Shown: positions 12,071 through 23,160, numbered from the stretch's first letter. The stretch: DNA of 64,000 nt from Strigamia acuminata (GCA_949358305.1 OX442315.1:11000427-11064426); one strand, 5' to 3'. A program made the numbers and translations. The notes: a model not told the origin generated them from the letters alone.

Positions 12071-15000
12071 CTAAGGGATTTTGTCGAACCCAGCATAAAG
12101 CTTATTGGTAAATTTAGTAAATACAACTGCACAATTACATGAAAAATGTATTGCTTGTAACACAGAGAGACCCAGTGTGAGGCCAAAAATGTTTGCAATG
12201 TCAGAAACCAACGCAATAAATGAATACTTAAATTCTTCAACAATAGTTTCTATCTTATTCGATGGAAAAGCAAAATTGAAAGTTGATACATTGGGTGCCA
12301 CTGGTGCAAAACTGAATTCATTGATCTTGTAGATTGATTGTGTACAGGGCCGGTAGCACAAACATTCTTTTTCAACGTCTGTTCTTGTGCGTACATCATA
12401 GTACAATGTTCGCACATCTTTGGCCGTTGCTGAAGAGTTGCAGAAAGTGACGTTTTTCTTAATTGCAAATGGCATGCTATTAGATGAATAAGTAAAGAAA
12501 TTAAAATATAGTGGGAGTTGTTGATCCCATTGCATCGCTACCCTACTGTCTTACCTGCACAATTGTTTGCTCTTCATCTTATTGTCAAAACACTGACTTT
12601 TACAGTTGTAAAATTCTGTCACATTTGAATTGCAACGTTTGCTTTTGGTGTTGAGGTAATGTATCTGGTTATCAATACCAATATCAATATCAAGTTTATA
12701 ACAACAACAAATTGGTATTTACAGGATTATGATATACATACGTTTTGTCTGGTCATCACAACTGTAGTTGTCAATGAAGATGGTAAGGGAGCATGACAAT
12801 CGTATGTAAAATTGGGATCTTCGATAAGAGTGATAAAAACCTATATTTATTAGGATTTCAAAAATATGTACAAGAGTTTGCCATTTGTTTACATCGTCTA
12901 CTCCTAACTTAATGCATACTTTGAACTTACGTCTGTAAAATCCGGTTTGCACGAAGCTTTTGTCACTTCTAAGACCGATTCAATAAACATTGTGAAAAAT
13001 TGATACTTTATAGGACCTAATGCAAAGTTGTTTAATTCCTGTTTTTATTGCTATAGAACAGACAATAATTACCAAATGAGTGTTTAACACAAGTACCGAT
13101 TGGACTTGCAAATGGAGTATACGATCGAACATCAAGTAGATCTCCGGGAAATGGATTCTGCAAAATGTGGACTTCACATTAGGCGCGTTCAATTTCAAAT
13201 TGATAATCCGATTCTTTCGATTTTTCCTGGCGGAAATGATGCAAAACGCGTCATATTTTTTAGAATAGGATTTTTGAAAAATTGGTTCTCATAATCCACG
13301 TATAGGGTGGATTCTTTGGATTTCGACCCGATTTCAACTTGTTTTTCTGGCGGCCATTTTAAAATCAAATAGATCGGCGGTTGGAGCACATTACAAAAAG
13401 TAAGTTTGTTTAATTTATTTTTATCATTATTATGCATTAAAGAAAGATAAAATGCGGCCGATGTCCGGCCGCATTTGTGCGATTGAGTGCGGCCGATGTT
13501 CGGTTGCATTTGTTGGATCGAATGTGGCCGATGTTCGGCCGCAATAGTGCGATCGAATGCGGCCAATGTTTGGCCGATTTCCCGTTCTTAAATGAATAAA
13601 TAATAATAATATTAATTTAAATAAACTAAATTTTTTCTGTTCAGAACTAGTTCTGGGATCAAGAGAACTTGATTCTAGAACACTTAAGTCATAACTGCGC
13701 ATGCTCAAGATAATCAAACACTTGATTTTAGAATCGGTTTTTAACTTGTTCAAAGTTAAAAACCAATTTTATAATCAAGTTTTTGTAATCGGTTTTTCAC
13801 GTTTTGAAATTGAACGCACCTAGTCTAATAAAATCTCAAGTGCTGTATACTGAAACTACTTACATTCAGTTCGATCACATATGGGTTTATTGGTTCAACA
13901 TAGGCAATTTCCCATAGTCTGGTTACATTTAATCCTTTCCAGTTGACGAGATCCAATAAGTCTACATTGCATTGTGCATTATTTTGATTCTGTTCTTTGA
14001 AGTATTTGATTTTCTGTTTTATTAGTTTTCTACTATGCGATCCAGCACAGATGATGATGTTCGGAAAAATTATATCTGCTTCCTCTTTAATTGTTACAAT
14101 TGTTTGCATGGGTTTGTTCAAATACAGTTGAATTTTTTGTTGGACTACAAACCCACTGAATGCAAACAAACAAAGATAAACCAGTGGCTGTAGGTAAGCC
14201 ATAATTGATTTTGATGTTTGCCATTTTCGTGTTTGAATAGTTTGTAATTTGGTTTCCATTTTTCTGGTCATGCGATGTTTGTGATTTGTAGGCTTCGCTG
14301 TACTCCACTTTGAAATAACCAAAACTAAGTCCATGGTAGAAAGTGAAGAAAGTCCTAACCAAAGTCCAAGATTCCCACCAAAGTCAGAGAGCAGACTGAT
14401 GAGATCGTAAATTAATCGTTCTTTAAAAATAGTCACTTGATCATCGAGTAAGTACATAGAGTTAGTACTTGTGTTGTTGTTACTAGGCTCTAATTGAAAC
14501 ACGGAATCAACCAGTACACTTCCACAGCTCCTAGTACAGTTACAGTCGACTTCAGGGGTCGGTGCCATTATATCATATGAGTTTTTCTTGTACATTTTCA
14601 AAGTAGCTATAGAATTATTGCAGAGCTCTAGGTGATGTCCTTTGGAAAGACGTGGCCTGTATGGTAACCTGTTTAATGATAAAAAGTATTTTTTCTTAAA
14701 TTGGCGATCTGTGCAACATGCAGTTAATCCTAAATGATATATTGTTACCAACACGGGTTTTTCTTTAATATTGTTTTAGTACATTTTGTTCCGCATTCTA
14801 CGTAATTCTGCATTGGCACACAGGGAGCATCTGGTGTGCTTATTAAATGATGCTGAAACAAAAATCTAGTTAATGAAATACGATTGCTTGATGGTGCCTT
14901 GTATCCAAGATATCCAAGATATCCAAGATATCGGCAACAAATTCAGTTAAATTATGCTCCAAATTTTTTTTCAAAATCAAACTTAGCAAATTCAGCTTAC

Positions 15001-16116
15001 TATGACAGCAAATTGTTAGATTTGAATAATTTGCTTATTGTATGCACAATGACATCACTTTTGTTGTCATATTCTCCATTTAAAATTATTTTATTTTTTA
15101 ATCACTGCCATCTAGGACTCACTTACTCACCTCTTTGAAACGAAATCCAACTTTGCTATTTGTTGCTGAACCAATGCCATATCCATATTGGAAATCTAAA
15201 GGGAACTTCAGTGCTATCTAAGATTAAGAACATTAAGAGTCTTATTTGAACGTTTTATACATCAATGACTAGCAAACATGAGCAAACTGATTAGCATAAT
15301 TGGTTAAACATTAATCTCAAGTGACACATGTATACTAGTGTTAGGGATATTGCTGGTTTCAACTCTGGTATTTTTAAATCGTAGCCTACTCTTGTGTATA
15401 TTTCAGAGTCATACAGTGTTCTTCCAACTGTAATTGAAATATTAAATTAACTTCTTTTGAAACAGTTATAATTAATTTAGAGAAATGACCCTCTACTCTG
15501 GTACATGTACCCCTTGGATTTAATTCTTGTGTGAGAGTTTGATTCAAATCAACATGTTTCTGGAATTATAATGGAATGAATGCATGTATTAATAATGTAA
15601 ATAGTAAAAAAAAAATTAAAATGTTTATGCATCTCGATATATTACTTTGCGATTATGTGTCTCGTCAATTGCAAATACCCTCTGAATAACTTGGAAACTG
15701 TAGTTCAAATTCCACATTTTTGTGAGATCAACATCAGGTTTTGGTATTAGTGAATCCAAAGGTTTAACAGCATCCTTGTCAAATATAGGGATATCTTGCG
15801 AGTTGTAGTAGTCCTTCACATACTTGTTTAGTGGCACACACACGTGTGTATCAGGAATCGTGAATTCTTCCAGCTTCTTTTCAGCGACATCGAGAGCTTT
15901 TGGGCAGGAGAGATAGTAGGATATGCGGTCGTACATTTGGTACGAATAAATGAGAATGCAGATGACGACAAAAAGAGTCCAAAAAACACGAAATAGAATA
16001 TTGCGTTTCTTATCGATCATTGGGTAAAATTCTTGAGGAAATGCTCTTCTTCGGTCTTCTTCTGCTATTAAATGTTTTACTATTGTGCGAATTCTTTTTC
16101 GGATTTGATTAGCCAT
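12071..16116 (-). CDS. DEG/ENaC (pickpocket-like) channel gene, apparently two fused channel domains
   Basis: Degenerin/ENaC subunits are trimeric Na+ channels of the plasma membrane with two membrane helices and a large cysteine-rich extracellular domain. Exon 1 (16116-15646; ATG at 16116, donor at 15645) encodes TM1 (FRVFWTLFVVICILIYSY) and the start of the ectodomain. An exon from 15559 holds the G-T-C segment (NPRGTC). The middle of domain 1 (about 15450-14853) is not resolved; 15219-15131 is a candidate exon. From there the gene model is closed: A 14852-14749, B 14668-13864, C 13157-13073, D 13016-12931, E 12840-12742, F 12664-12555, G 12476-12071. All junctions are GT-AG and phases sum to 564 codons without a stop. 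Exon B contains CNCTRSC and TM2 with GLWLGLS of domain 1, then about 50 residues later TM1 (LVYLCLFAFSGFVV) and FPNIIIC of domain 2. Domain 2 ends with TM2 (GLTLGLS) and a short tail. Family assignment is firm; one polypeptide versus two transcripts is inference. Confidence 0.8.
13180..13822. mobile_element. MITE-like element in DEG/ENaC intron
   Basis: Terminal inverted repeats TAGGCGCGTTCAATTTCAAA (left) and the complement of TTTGAAATTGAACGCACCTA (right) match except at one base. The element fills almost all of the 706-bp intron between exons B and C. Removing it leaves about 63 bp, the size of the other introns in this gene. I do not see a clean target duplication, so the insertion is probably old. 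It has no coding capacity. The TAGG start resembles hAT-type ends, but family assignment is uncertain. Confidence 0.65.
13452..13577. repeat. Short tandem repeat of TGCGGCCGATGTTCGG type
   Basis: Three to four degenerate ~35-bp units, each containing CGGCCGATGTTCGGCCGCA and GTGCGATCGAATG. They sit inside the intronic MITE and are locally GC-rich and internally palindromic. Confidence 0.8.
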
Positions 16117-17842
16117 GACACTCTAAACCATTATTATTATTAATTGATGCTGAGCTAAACTTACATTTTTGGATTTCTGCTAAACAGAAATATGCGTGAT
16201 ACGAAACTTGGCAAATATAATGTTGCAATGACACGGAAGTGTATTAAAAATATAAAAAAAATATTTATGGTATAAATTACAGTTTTTCGTTTAAGTTGAT
16301 CGATAATGCACACCTGCAATTCCTCAAATTAAATTATACATTCAGGATTTTCAATTTAGATAATTACGTGGAAAATCGTTGATAATTATTGACTTTAAAA
16401 TTAGGCAAGCGCTAATTCCAGAGTAATTCTCTGGAAATATGTGTGTGTTATTTCCAGAGAAATTCTGTAGGTTTAACCACTCTGTTAAAGTTATTTTAAA
16501 GTCGACGATGCAGTTTATGGAATTTGAAATTGTTATTATTGTGTGTCACCAGGTCAAATGTGCCTGAAATCCCGAATGAGGGTCTCCTACCACTAGGGGG
16601 AGTTGGGTGTATTTTTCACGCTTGTGACCAATGACGTGACGTGAACGAACTTCCGGTCACTCGTTGTTCATGAGACGGCGTGCGCTTCATATCGTGTGCG
16701 AATAAAACCTCTCATATCTATTCATCCACGGGAATCCAGTCTTTTCTAAACACAACAGAAATAGTAGCTACTGCATCAGAAAAATTATTGTTAATTATAC
16801 ACTAAAAAAATTGTCACGGCCCGTATTTACGCGCTTTGTTTCCCAACCAAATTGTTGTGTTTCTATCATTGTTTGATTTGTGTTCATTAATAAATCTTTA
16901 AACCTAATATAATTTGTCCTATCTTGTCTTCATTTCCTATTCATGTTTATCCCTTGACTTGGTCTGGTGTGGCTCAATTCTGCCACATCAGACTAGTCTA
17001 AGTTGTGTAATATTCAGTGTTCCCTCTCCTAATTTCCTTTAGTTTAGCCAAGCTGATTTAAATGTTTGGTCACACGCATCTTAGTCATCGTGATAATTAT
17101 TCACGAACGCGCTAGATTGGCTCATGTGATTATTACCTCATTGGCTTCCCCTCATTTTCTGTGATGGATCCACCTCAGGGCTGACACAAGCCAGATCTGA
17201 TCAGAAGGTGTAAGCCCATGAGTCCTGTAAGAGCTTTAACTAGCCATTGGCATTTGGCGATCTTTTCCCTGTGTTAACTCACAGCGTGACTCCATGCTAT
17301 TAGATTATGCACGTTTGAGTTCTTTCATTGTCATTTCGCGTGCTTAATTCCGCGTTTCATCTTTGATTACCTTTCCTTTCGTAGACCTTTTGTTTTCATT
17401 GTGATTTTATGCCGCTGAGACTCGTCGAAGGATTTGAGATTTGATTTATTTGGCCGATGAGTTATTATTTTGTCTTTTGCGCGCGATTAGTGCGCGTTTG
17501 CTCGGTTTGGCCGCTCCGCCATTAGGAGTCCCATCCAAACTTAGCATTAGCCTCGTAATCGCGAGTGCAGTATTTCTTCTATTTTACGATTCCAACAAAC
17601 CCGGCTAAAATTTGTGTAAATGATTGAGTGAGGGGATAAGCTTGCCGCCACCCTCCAGGTTGCTTATCGATGCCCGGGCCCTTATTCGGGACCAGGCTCT
17701 CCCCAAGTCGTACTGGCGCGTCTTTCAAACGCGGTTTTGATAATCTAAAACAACCGGTTCATGACAAAATAAATAATAATTTTATTTTTTTTAAGCTAAA
17801 CAGAAATTTTTTCTTCTTAAAGCGTATTCCTTTTCCAACTGC
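16117..17842. other. Intergenic region with possible old LTR fragments
   Basis: No protein gene is recognised. At 16412-16465 an inverted motif (TTCCAGAG...CTCTGGAA) is followed by a second TTTCCAGAGAAATTC. From about 16543 to 16757 a TGTGTGTCACC...ACACAACA stretch with an internal AATAAA looks like a solo LTR. Near 16812 a TGTCACGGCCCG start resembles the first bases of the gypsy LTR of this window, but no matching right end was found. These LTR readings are weak. Confidence 0.4.
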
Positions 17843-17877
17843 TGTGTACAATCTTGTGGACCACAAGATTGTACACA
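17843..17877. repeat. Perfect 17-bp inverted repeat (hairpin)
   Basis: TGTGTACAATCTTGTGG is followed by a single A and then its exact reverse complement. It lies just upstream of the conserved 5' flank of the LRR gene fragment. The corresponding sequence at 43360-43390 lacks it, so it may be an insertion scar or a local inversion duplication. Confidence 0.85.
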
Positions 17878-18127
17878 ATGGTTGTTCATTTTTTACTGTT
17901 TCGTTTGGTTTCTGGTTTTGCCTTAGCCGAAACACAATGTTTGAGTTTGGATGAGTTCGAGCGCGCTTATTACTTGTTTAACAATTCGAGGTTTGTTTAT
18001 TTGTCGCTGCAGTAACTATTGTTAACAGATTTAGCATTCCATGTTGGAATTTTGGTCGTATCGGAAGAATCGAACATGAAGACATTAAAGGACATGGCGA
18101 CACAAACAATTTTCGATCGTATTATGC
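17878..18127 (+). pseudogene. 5' end of LRR-family gene, destroyed by G-array
   Basis: The upstream 200 bp are paralogous to the region before the intact gene at 43653 (shared GTCGCTGCAGTAACTATTG and AAGAATCGAACATGAAG). The ATG at 18076 begins MKTLKDMATQTIFDRIMQW, matching the N-terminus of the intact copies. At the codon after IMQW the sequence turns into GGGGGGGAAAATGGGGG and never returns to the gene. This is a truncated pseudogene. Confidence 0.85.
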
Positions 18128-20166
18128 AATGGGGGGGAAAATGGGGGGGGAAATGGGGGGGGGAAATGGGGGGGGAAATGGGGGGGGAAATGGGGGGGGA
18201 AATGGGGGGGGAAATGGGGGGGGAAATGGGGGGGGAAATGGGGGGGGAAATGGGGGGGGAAATGGGGGGGGAAATGGGGGGGGAAATGGGGGGGGAAATG
18301 GGGGGGGAAATGGGGGGGGAAATGGGGGGGGAAATGGGGGGGGAAATGGGGGGGGAAATGGGGGGGGAAATGGGGGGGGAAATGGGGGGGGAAATGGGGG
18401 GGGAAATGGGGGGGGAAATGGGGGGGGAAATGGGGGGGGAAATGGGGGGGGAAATGGGGGGGGAAATGGGGGGGGAAATGGGGGGGGAAATGGGGGGGGA
18501 AATGGGGGGGGAAATGGGGGGGGAAATGGGGGGGGAAATGGGGGGGGAAATGGGGGGGGAAATGGGGGGGGAAATGGGGGGGGAAATGGGGGGGGAAATG
18601 GGGGGGGAAATGGGGGGGGAAATGGGGGGGGAAATGGGGGGGGAAATGGGGGGGGAAATGGGGGGGGAAATGGGGGGGGAAATGGGGGGGGAAATGGGGG
18701 GGGAAATGGGGGGGGAAATGGGGGGGGAAATGGGGGGGGAAATGGGGGGGGAAATGGGGGGGGAAATGGGGGGGGGAAATGGGGGGGGGAAATGGGGGGG
18801 GGAAATGGGGGGGGGAAATGGGGGGGGGAAATGGGGGGGGGAAATGGGGGGGGGAAATGGGGGGGGGAAATGGGGGGGGGAAATGGGGGGGGGAAATGGG
18901 GGGGGGAAATGGGGGGGGGAAATGGGGGGGGGAAATGGGGGGGGGAAATGGGGGGGGGAAATGGGGGGGGGAAATGGGGGGGGGAAATGGGGGGGGGAAA
19001 TGGGGGGGGGAAATGGGGGGGGGAAATGGGGGGGGGAAATGGGGGGGGGAAATGGGGGGGGGAAATGGGGGGGGGAAATGGGGGGGGGAAATGGGGGGGG
19101 GAAATGGGGGGGGGAAATGGGGGGGGGAAATGGGGGGGGGAAATGGGGGGGGGAAATGGGGGGGGGAAATGGGGGGGGGAAATGGGGGGGGGAAATGGGG
19201 GGGGGAAATGGGGGGGGGAAATGGGGGGGGGAAATGGGGGGGGGAAATGGGGGGGGGAAATGGGGGGGGGAAATGGGGGGGGGAAATGGGGGGGGGAAAT
19301 GGGGGGGGGAAATGGGGGGGGGAAATGGGGGGGGGAAATGGGGGGGGGAAATGGGGGGGGGAAATGGGGGGGGGAAATGGGGGGGGGAAATGGGGGGGGG
19401 AAATGGGGGGGGGAAATGGGGGGGGGAAATGGGGGGGGGAAATGGGGGGGGGAAATGGGGGGGGGAAATGGGGGGGGGAAATGGGGGGGGGAAATGGGGG
19501 GGGGAAATGGGGGGGGGAAATGGGGGGGGGAAATGGGGGGGGGAAATGGGGGGGGGAAATGGGGGGGGGAAATGGGGGGGGGAAATGGGGGGGGGAAATG
19601 GGGGGGGGAAATGGGGGGGGGAAATGGGGGGGGGAAATGGGGGGGGGAAATGGGGGGGGGAAATGGGGGGGGGAAATGGGGGGGGGAAATGGGGGGGGGA
19701 AATGGGGGGGGGAAATGGGGGGGGGAAATGGGGGGGGGAAATGGGGGGGGGAAATGGGGGGGGGAAATGGGGGGGGGAAATGGGGGGGGGAAATGGGGGG
19801 GGGAAATGGGGGGGGGAAATGGGGGGGGGAAATGGGGGGGGGAAATGGGGGGGGGAAATGGGGGGGGGAAATGGGGGGGGGAAATGGGGGGGGGAAATGG
19901 GGGGGGGAAATGGGGGGGGGAAATGGGGGGGGGAAATGGGGGGGGGAAATGGGGGGGGGAAATGGGGGGGGAAATGGGGGGGGAAATGGGGGGGGAAATA
20001 ATGGGGGGGGAAATGGGGGGGGAAATGGGGGGGGAAATAATGGGGGGGGAAATGGGGGGGAAAATGGGGGGGGAAATGGGGGAAGGAAATGGGGGGGGGG
20101 AAATGGGGGGGGGAAATGGGGGGGGGAAATGGGGGGGGGAAATGGGGAGGGAAATGGGGGGGAAAT
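18128..20166 (+). repeat. G-tract array 1: (AAATG8)n then (AAATG9)n
   Basis: About 2 kb of uninterrupted G-runs. From 18128 to about 18770 the unit is exactly 12 bp (AAAT plus eight G). It then switches to exactly 13 bp (nine G) until about 19960, followed by a short irregular end with AAATAATG variants. Neither strand can form a stop codon in the core, which explains the very long low-complexity ORFs on both strands. These are not genes. The G-rich strand is always the plus strand. It has extreme G-quadruplex potential. Confidence 0.97.
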
Positions 20167-20206
20167 CCCCCCGGATTCTCCCCGGAATCTCCCCGGATGC
20201 TCCCCA
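20167..20206. repeat. C-rich linker closing the G-array
   Basis: The array ends GGGGGGGAAAT and continues directly into CCCCCCGGATTCTCCCC and two more CCCCGGA steps. This gives a potential G6/C6 hairpin with an AAAT loop. The same linker follows every G-array in the window (21577, 27454 and 33348). Confidence 0.9.
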
Positions 20207-20680
20207 TTTGAAGGTCGTTTAAAGGTCGTTTGTAGGTCGTTGGAAGGTTGTTAAAAAGTCGTTGGAAGGTTGTTTGAAAGTTGTTAAAGGTCATTGAAAA
20301 GTTGTTAAAGGTCATTGAAAAGTTGTTTAAAGGTTGTTTAAAGATGACTGGAAGGTCGTTAGAAGGTTGTTGGAAGGTCATTGAAAGGTTGTTGAAAGCA
20401 CGTTTAAAGGTCGTTTGAAAAATGTTTAAAGGTCGTTTGAAGGTTGTTTGAAGGTCGTTTGAAGGTCATTGAAAGGTTGTTTAAAGGTCATTTGAAGATT
20501 GTTGAAAAGTCGTTTAAAGGTCGTTTAAAGGTTACTGGAAGGTCGTTTAAAGGTTACTGGAAGGTCGTTGAAAGGTCATTGAAAGGTTGTTAGAAGGTCG
20601 TTGGAAGGTCGTTGGAAGGTCGTTGGAAAGTTGTTTTAAGGTTATTGGAAGGTCGTTAGAAGGTTGTTGGAAGGTTATTG
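20207..20680 (+). repeat. AAGGTCGTTGG minisatellite, truncated copy
   Basis: Degenerate 10-11 bp units of AAGGTCGTT(T/G)(A/G) type. Base for base it parallels the first ~475 bp of the minisatellite starting at 21617. It stops in GGTTATTGAAA where the second G-array takes over. Confidence 0.95.
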
Positions 20681-21576
20681 AAATGGGGGGGGAAATAAGG
20701 GGGGAAATGGGGGGGGGAAATGGGGGGGGGAAATGGGGGGGGGAAATGGGGGGGGGAAATGGGGGGGGGAAATGGGGGGGGAAATGGGGGGGAAAATGGG
20801 GGGGAAATGGGGGGGGAAATGGGGGGGGAAATGGGGGGGGAAATGGGGGGGGAAATGGGGGGGGAAATGGGGGGGGAAATGGGGGGGGAAATGGGGGGGG
20901 AAATGGGGGGGGAAATGGGGGGGGAAATGGGGGGGGAAATGGGGGGGGAAATGGGGGGGGAAATGGGGGGGGAAATGGGGGGGGAAATGGGGGGGGAAAT
21001 GGGGGGGGAAATGGGGGGGGAAATGGGGGGGGAAATGGGGGGGGAAATGGGGGGGGAAATGGGGGGGGAAATGGGGGGGGAAATGGGGGGGGAAATGGGG
21101 GGGGAAATGGGGGGGGAAATGGGGGGGGAAATGGGGGGGGAAATGGGGGGGGAAATGGGGGGGGAAATGGGGGGGGAAATGGGGGGGGAAATGGGGGGGG
21201 AAATGGGGGGGGAAATGGGGGGGGAAATGGGGGGGGAAATGGGGGGGGAAATGGGGGGGGAAATGGGGGGGGAAATGGGGGGGGAAATGGGGGGGGAAAT
21301 GGGGGGGGAAATGGGGGGGGAAATGGGGGGGGAAATGGGGGGGGAAATGGGGGGGGAAATGGGGGGGGAAATGGGGGGGGAAATGGGGGGGGAAATGGGG
21401 GGGGAAATGGGGGGGGAAATGGGGGGGGAAATGGGGGGGGAAATGGGGGGGGAAATGGGGGGGGAAATGGGGGGGGAAATGGGGGGGGAAATGGGGGGGA
21501 AATGGGGGGGAAATGGGGGGGGGGAATGGGGGGGGGAAATGGGGGGGGGAAATGGGGGGGGAAATAAGGGGGAAAT
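20681..21576 (+). repeat. G-tract array 2: mostly (AAATG8)n
   Basis: After a few 13-bp units the array is a pure 12-bp repeat from about 20770 to 21500, with irregular units at the right end. It starts inside minisatellite sequence (TTATTGAAA|TGGGGGG). This indicates that the array-linker-minisatellite block was itself duplicated. Confidence 0.96.
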
Positions 21577-21616
21577 CCCCCCGGATTCTCCCCGGAATCT
21601 CCCCGGATGCTCCCCA

Positions 21617-22512
21617 TTTGAAGGTCGTTTAAAGGTCGTTTGTAGGTCGTTGGAAGGTTGTTAAAAAGTCGTTGGAAGGTTGTTTGAAAGTTGTTAAAGG
21701 TCATTGAAAAGTTGTTAAAGGTCATTGAAAAGTTGTTTAAAGGTTGTTTAAAGATGACTGGAAGGTCGTTAGAAGGTTGTTGGAAGGTCATTGAAAGGTT
21801 GTTGAAAGCTCGTTTAAAGGTCGTTTGAAAAATGTTTAAAGGTCGTTTGAAGGTTGTTTGAAGGTCGTTTGAAGGTCATTGAAAGGTTGTTTAAAGGTCA
21901 TTTGAAGATTGTTGAAAAGTCGTTTAAAGGTCGTTTAAAGGTTACTGGAAGGTCGTTTAAAGGTTACTGGAAGGTCGTTGAAAGGTCATTGAAAGGTTGT
22001 TAGAAGGTCGTTGGAAGGTCGTTGGAAGGTCGTTGGAAAGTTGTTTTAAGGTTATTGGAAGGTCGTTGGAAGGTTGTTGGAAGGTTATTGAAAGGTCTTT
22101 GGAAGGTCGTTAAAAGGTCGTTAAAAAGTCGTTTAAAGGTTGTTGGAAAGTCGTTAAAAGGTTGTTTGAAGGTCGTTGAAAAGTCGTTTAAAGGTCATTT
22201 GAAGGGTGTTTGAAAGTCATTGGAAGGTTGTTGAAAAGTCGTTGAAAGGTTGTTAGAAGGTCGGTTAAAGGTCGTTGAAAAGTCGTTGGAAGGTCGTTTA
22301 GAGGTCGTTTGAAAAATGTTTGAAGGTCGTTTGAAAGTTGTTTGAAGATTGTTGAAAAGTTGTTTAAAGGTTATTGGAAGGTCGTTGGAAGGTTGTTAAA
22401 AGATTATTGAAAGGTCATTGGAAGGTCGTTTGAAGGTCGTTGAAAGGTCGTTTGAAGGTCATTTGAAGGGTATTTGAAAGTCGTTTAAAGGTCGTTGATT
22501 GATCGTTGGAAG
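21617..22512 (+). repeat. AAGGTCGTTGG minisatellite, full copy
   Basis: About 900 bp of degenerate 10-11 bp units. It merges at 22512 into GATTTTCAGCTCATTTTACG. That flank resembles the reverse complement of the sequence next to the inverted minisatellite at 25380-25513, so minisatellite and flank probably travelled together as one element. Confidence 0.95.
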
Positions 22513-22639
22513 GTCGATTTTCAGCTCATTTTACGTCTAATCAGCACGTTTATGACACTTAATTTTTGACCATTTCTCTAAACATTTTGTTATAATACGA
22601 TGCAACGTTATGTATAGTAAACACACATTGCAGGGCAAG

Positions 22640-22820
22640 AGTGTATATGTTTGTAGTAGGAGAATCCGGGGGAAATCCGGGGAGAATCCGGGGGAATCCG
22701 GGGGAATCCGGGGAGCATTTTGAACATTTTGACTAAAATGACCAAAAAGACCAAAAAGACCAAAAAGACCATTCGGGAGCATTCGGGAAGCATTCGGGAA
22801 GCATTCGGGAAGCATTAGGC
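22640..22820. repeat. Short GC and purine microsatellite cluster (copy 1)
   Basis: Runs of AATCCGGGGGAATCCGGGG, then ACCAAAAAG repeated four times, then GCATTCGGGAA repeated four times. The small minus-strand ORFs here are by-products. Equivalent clusters lie at 28517-28697 and 34411-34591. Confidence 0.85.
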
Positions 22821-22949
22821 TAACCTATGGAGGAATGGTACAAAATGTGCAAAATGTGTGGAAATGTGTGTTAAAATGTGTGTGTTCAATTCGTATGGCG
22901 GCGCCACATGTTTTTCACATTTGTATATAAGATTTGTCCTGTATAAGAT

Positions 22950-23160
22950 ATGTCGCATCAGCCTCGTAAAATAGTGTTGTTTGGAATTATTTCACCGCAT
23001 GTGAATTTGATAATTCCAAAGCAATTTGCAATTTTTTTTTTTTTTTATTTTAGGTGGTGGTCGGCCATTTTAATTTTAATATCGGCACAGGTATCGGTTT
23101 TGGCCGATATTCGATTGCCGATTATCGTTATCGACGATACTTCAAAATATCGATATTGAT
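22950..23160 (+). mobile_element. Partial hAT-like MITE, right part only (copy 1)
   Basis: Homologous to 24128-24342 of the full MITE (shared CAGCCTCGTAAAATAGT, poly-T, GGTCGGCCATTTTAATTTTA and CGATATCG-type runs). It lacks the left end and the terminal TCGGTCAAAGTCTA. Equivalents lie at about 28827-29037 and 34721-34931. Confidence 0.75.

Noticed and set aside
16812-17700. Solo gypsy LTR starting TGTCACGGCCCG
   Set aside because: The left end resembles a gypsy LTR, but no matching CGTGACA right end or target duplication was found; left as a remark only.
17997-20381. Very long ORFs on both strands (up to 794 codons, PPISPPHFPP or GGGNGGGK type)
   Set aside because: AAATG8/G9 repeats cannot form stop codons in any frame on either strand. 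The reading is a by-product of the repeat; the same applies at 20547-21791, 26919-27668 and 32810-33562.
22950-23159. Small ORF starting MSHQPRKIVLFG, similar to one at 24128
   Set aside because: Both lie in copies of the same MITE, so similarity reflects shared transposon sequence rather than protein conservation.
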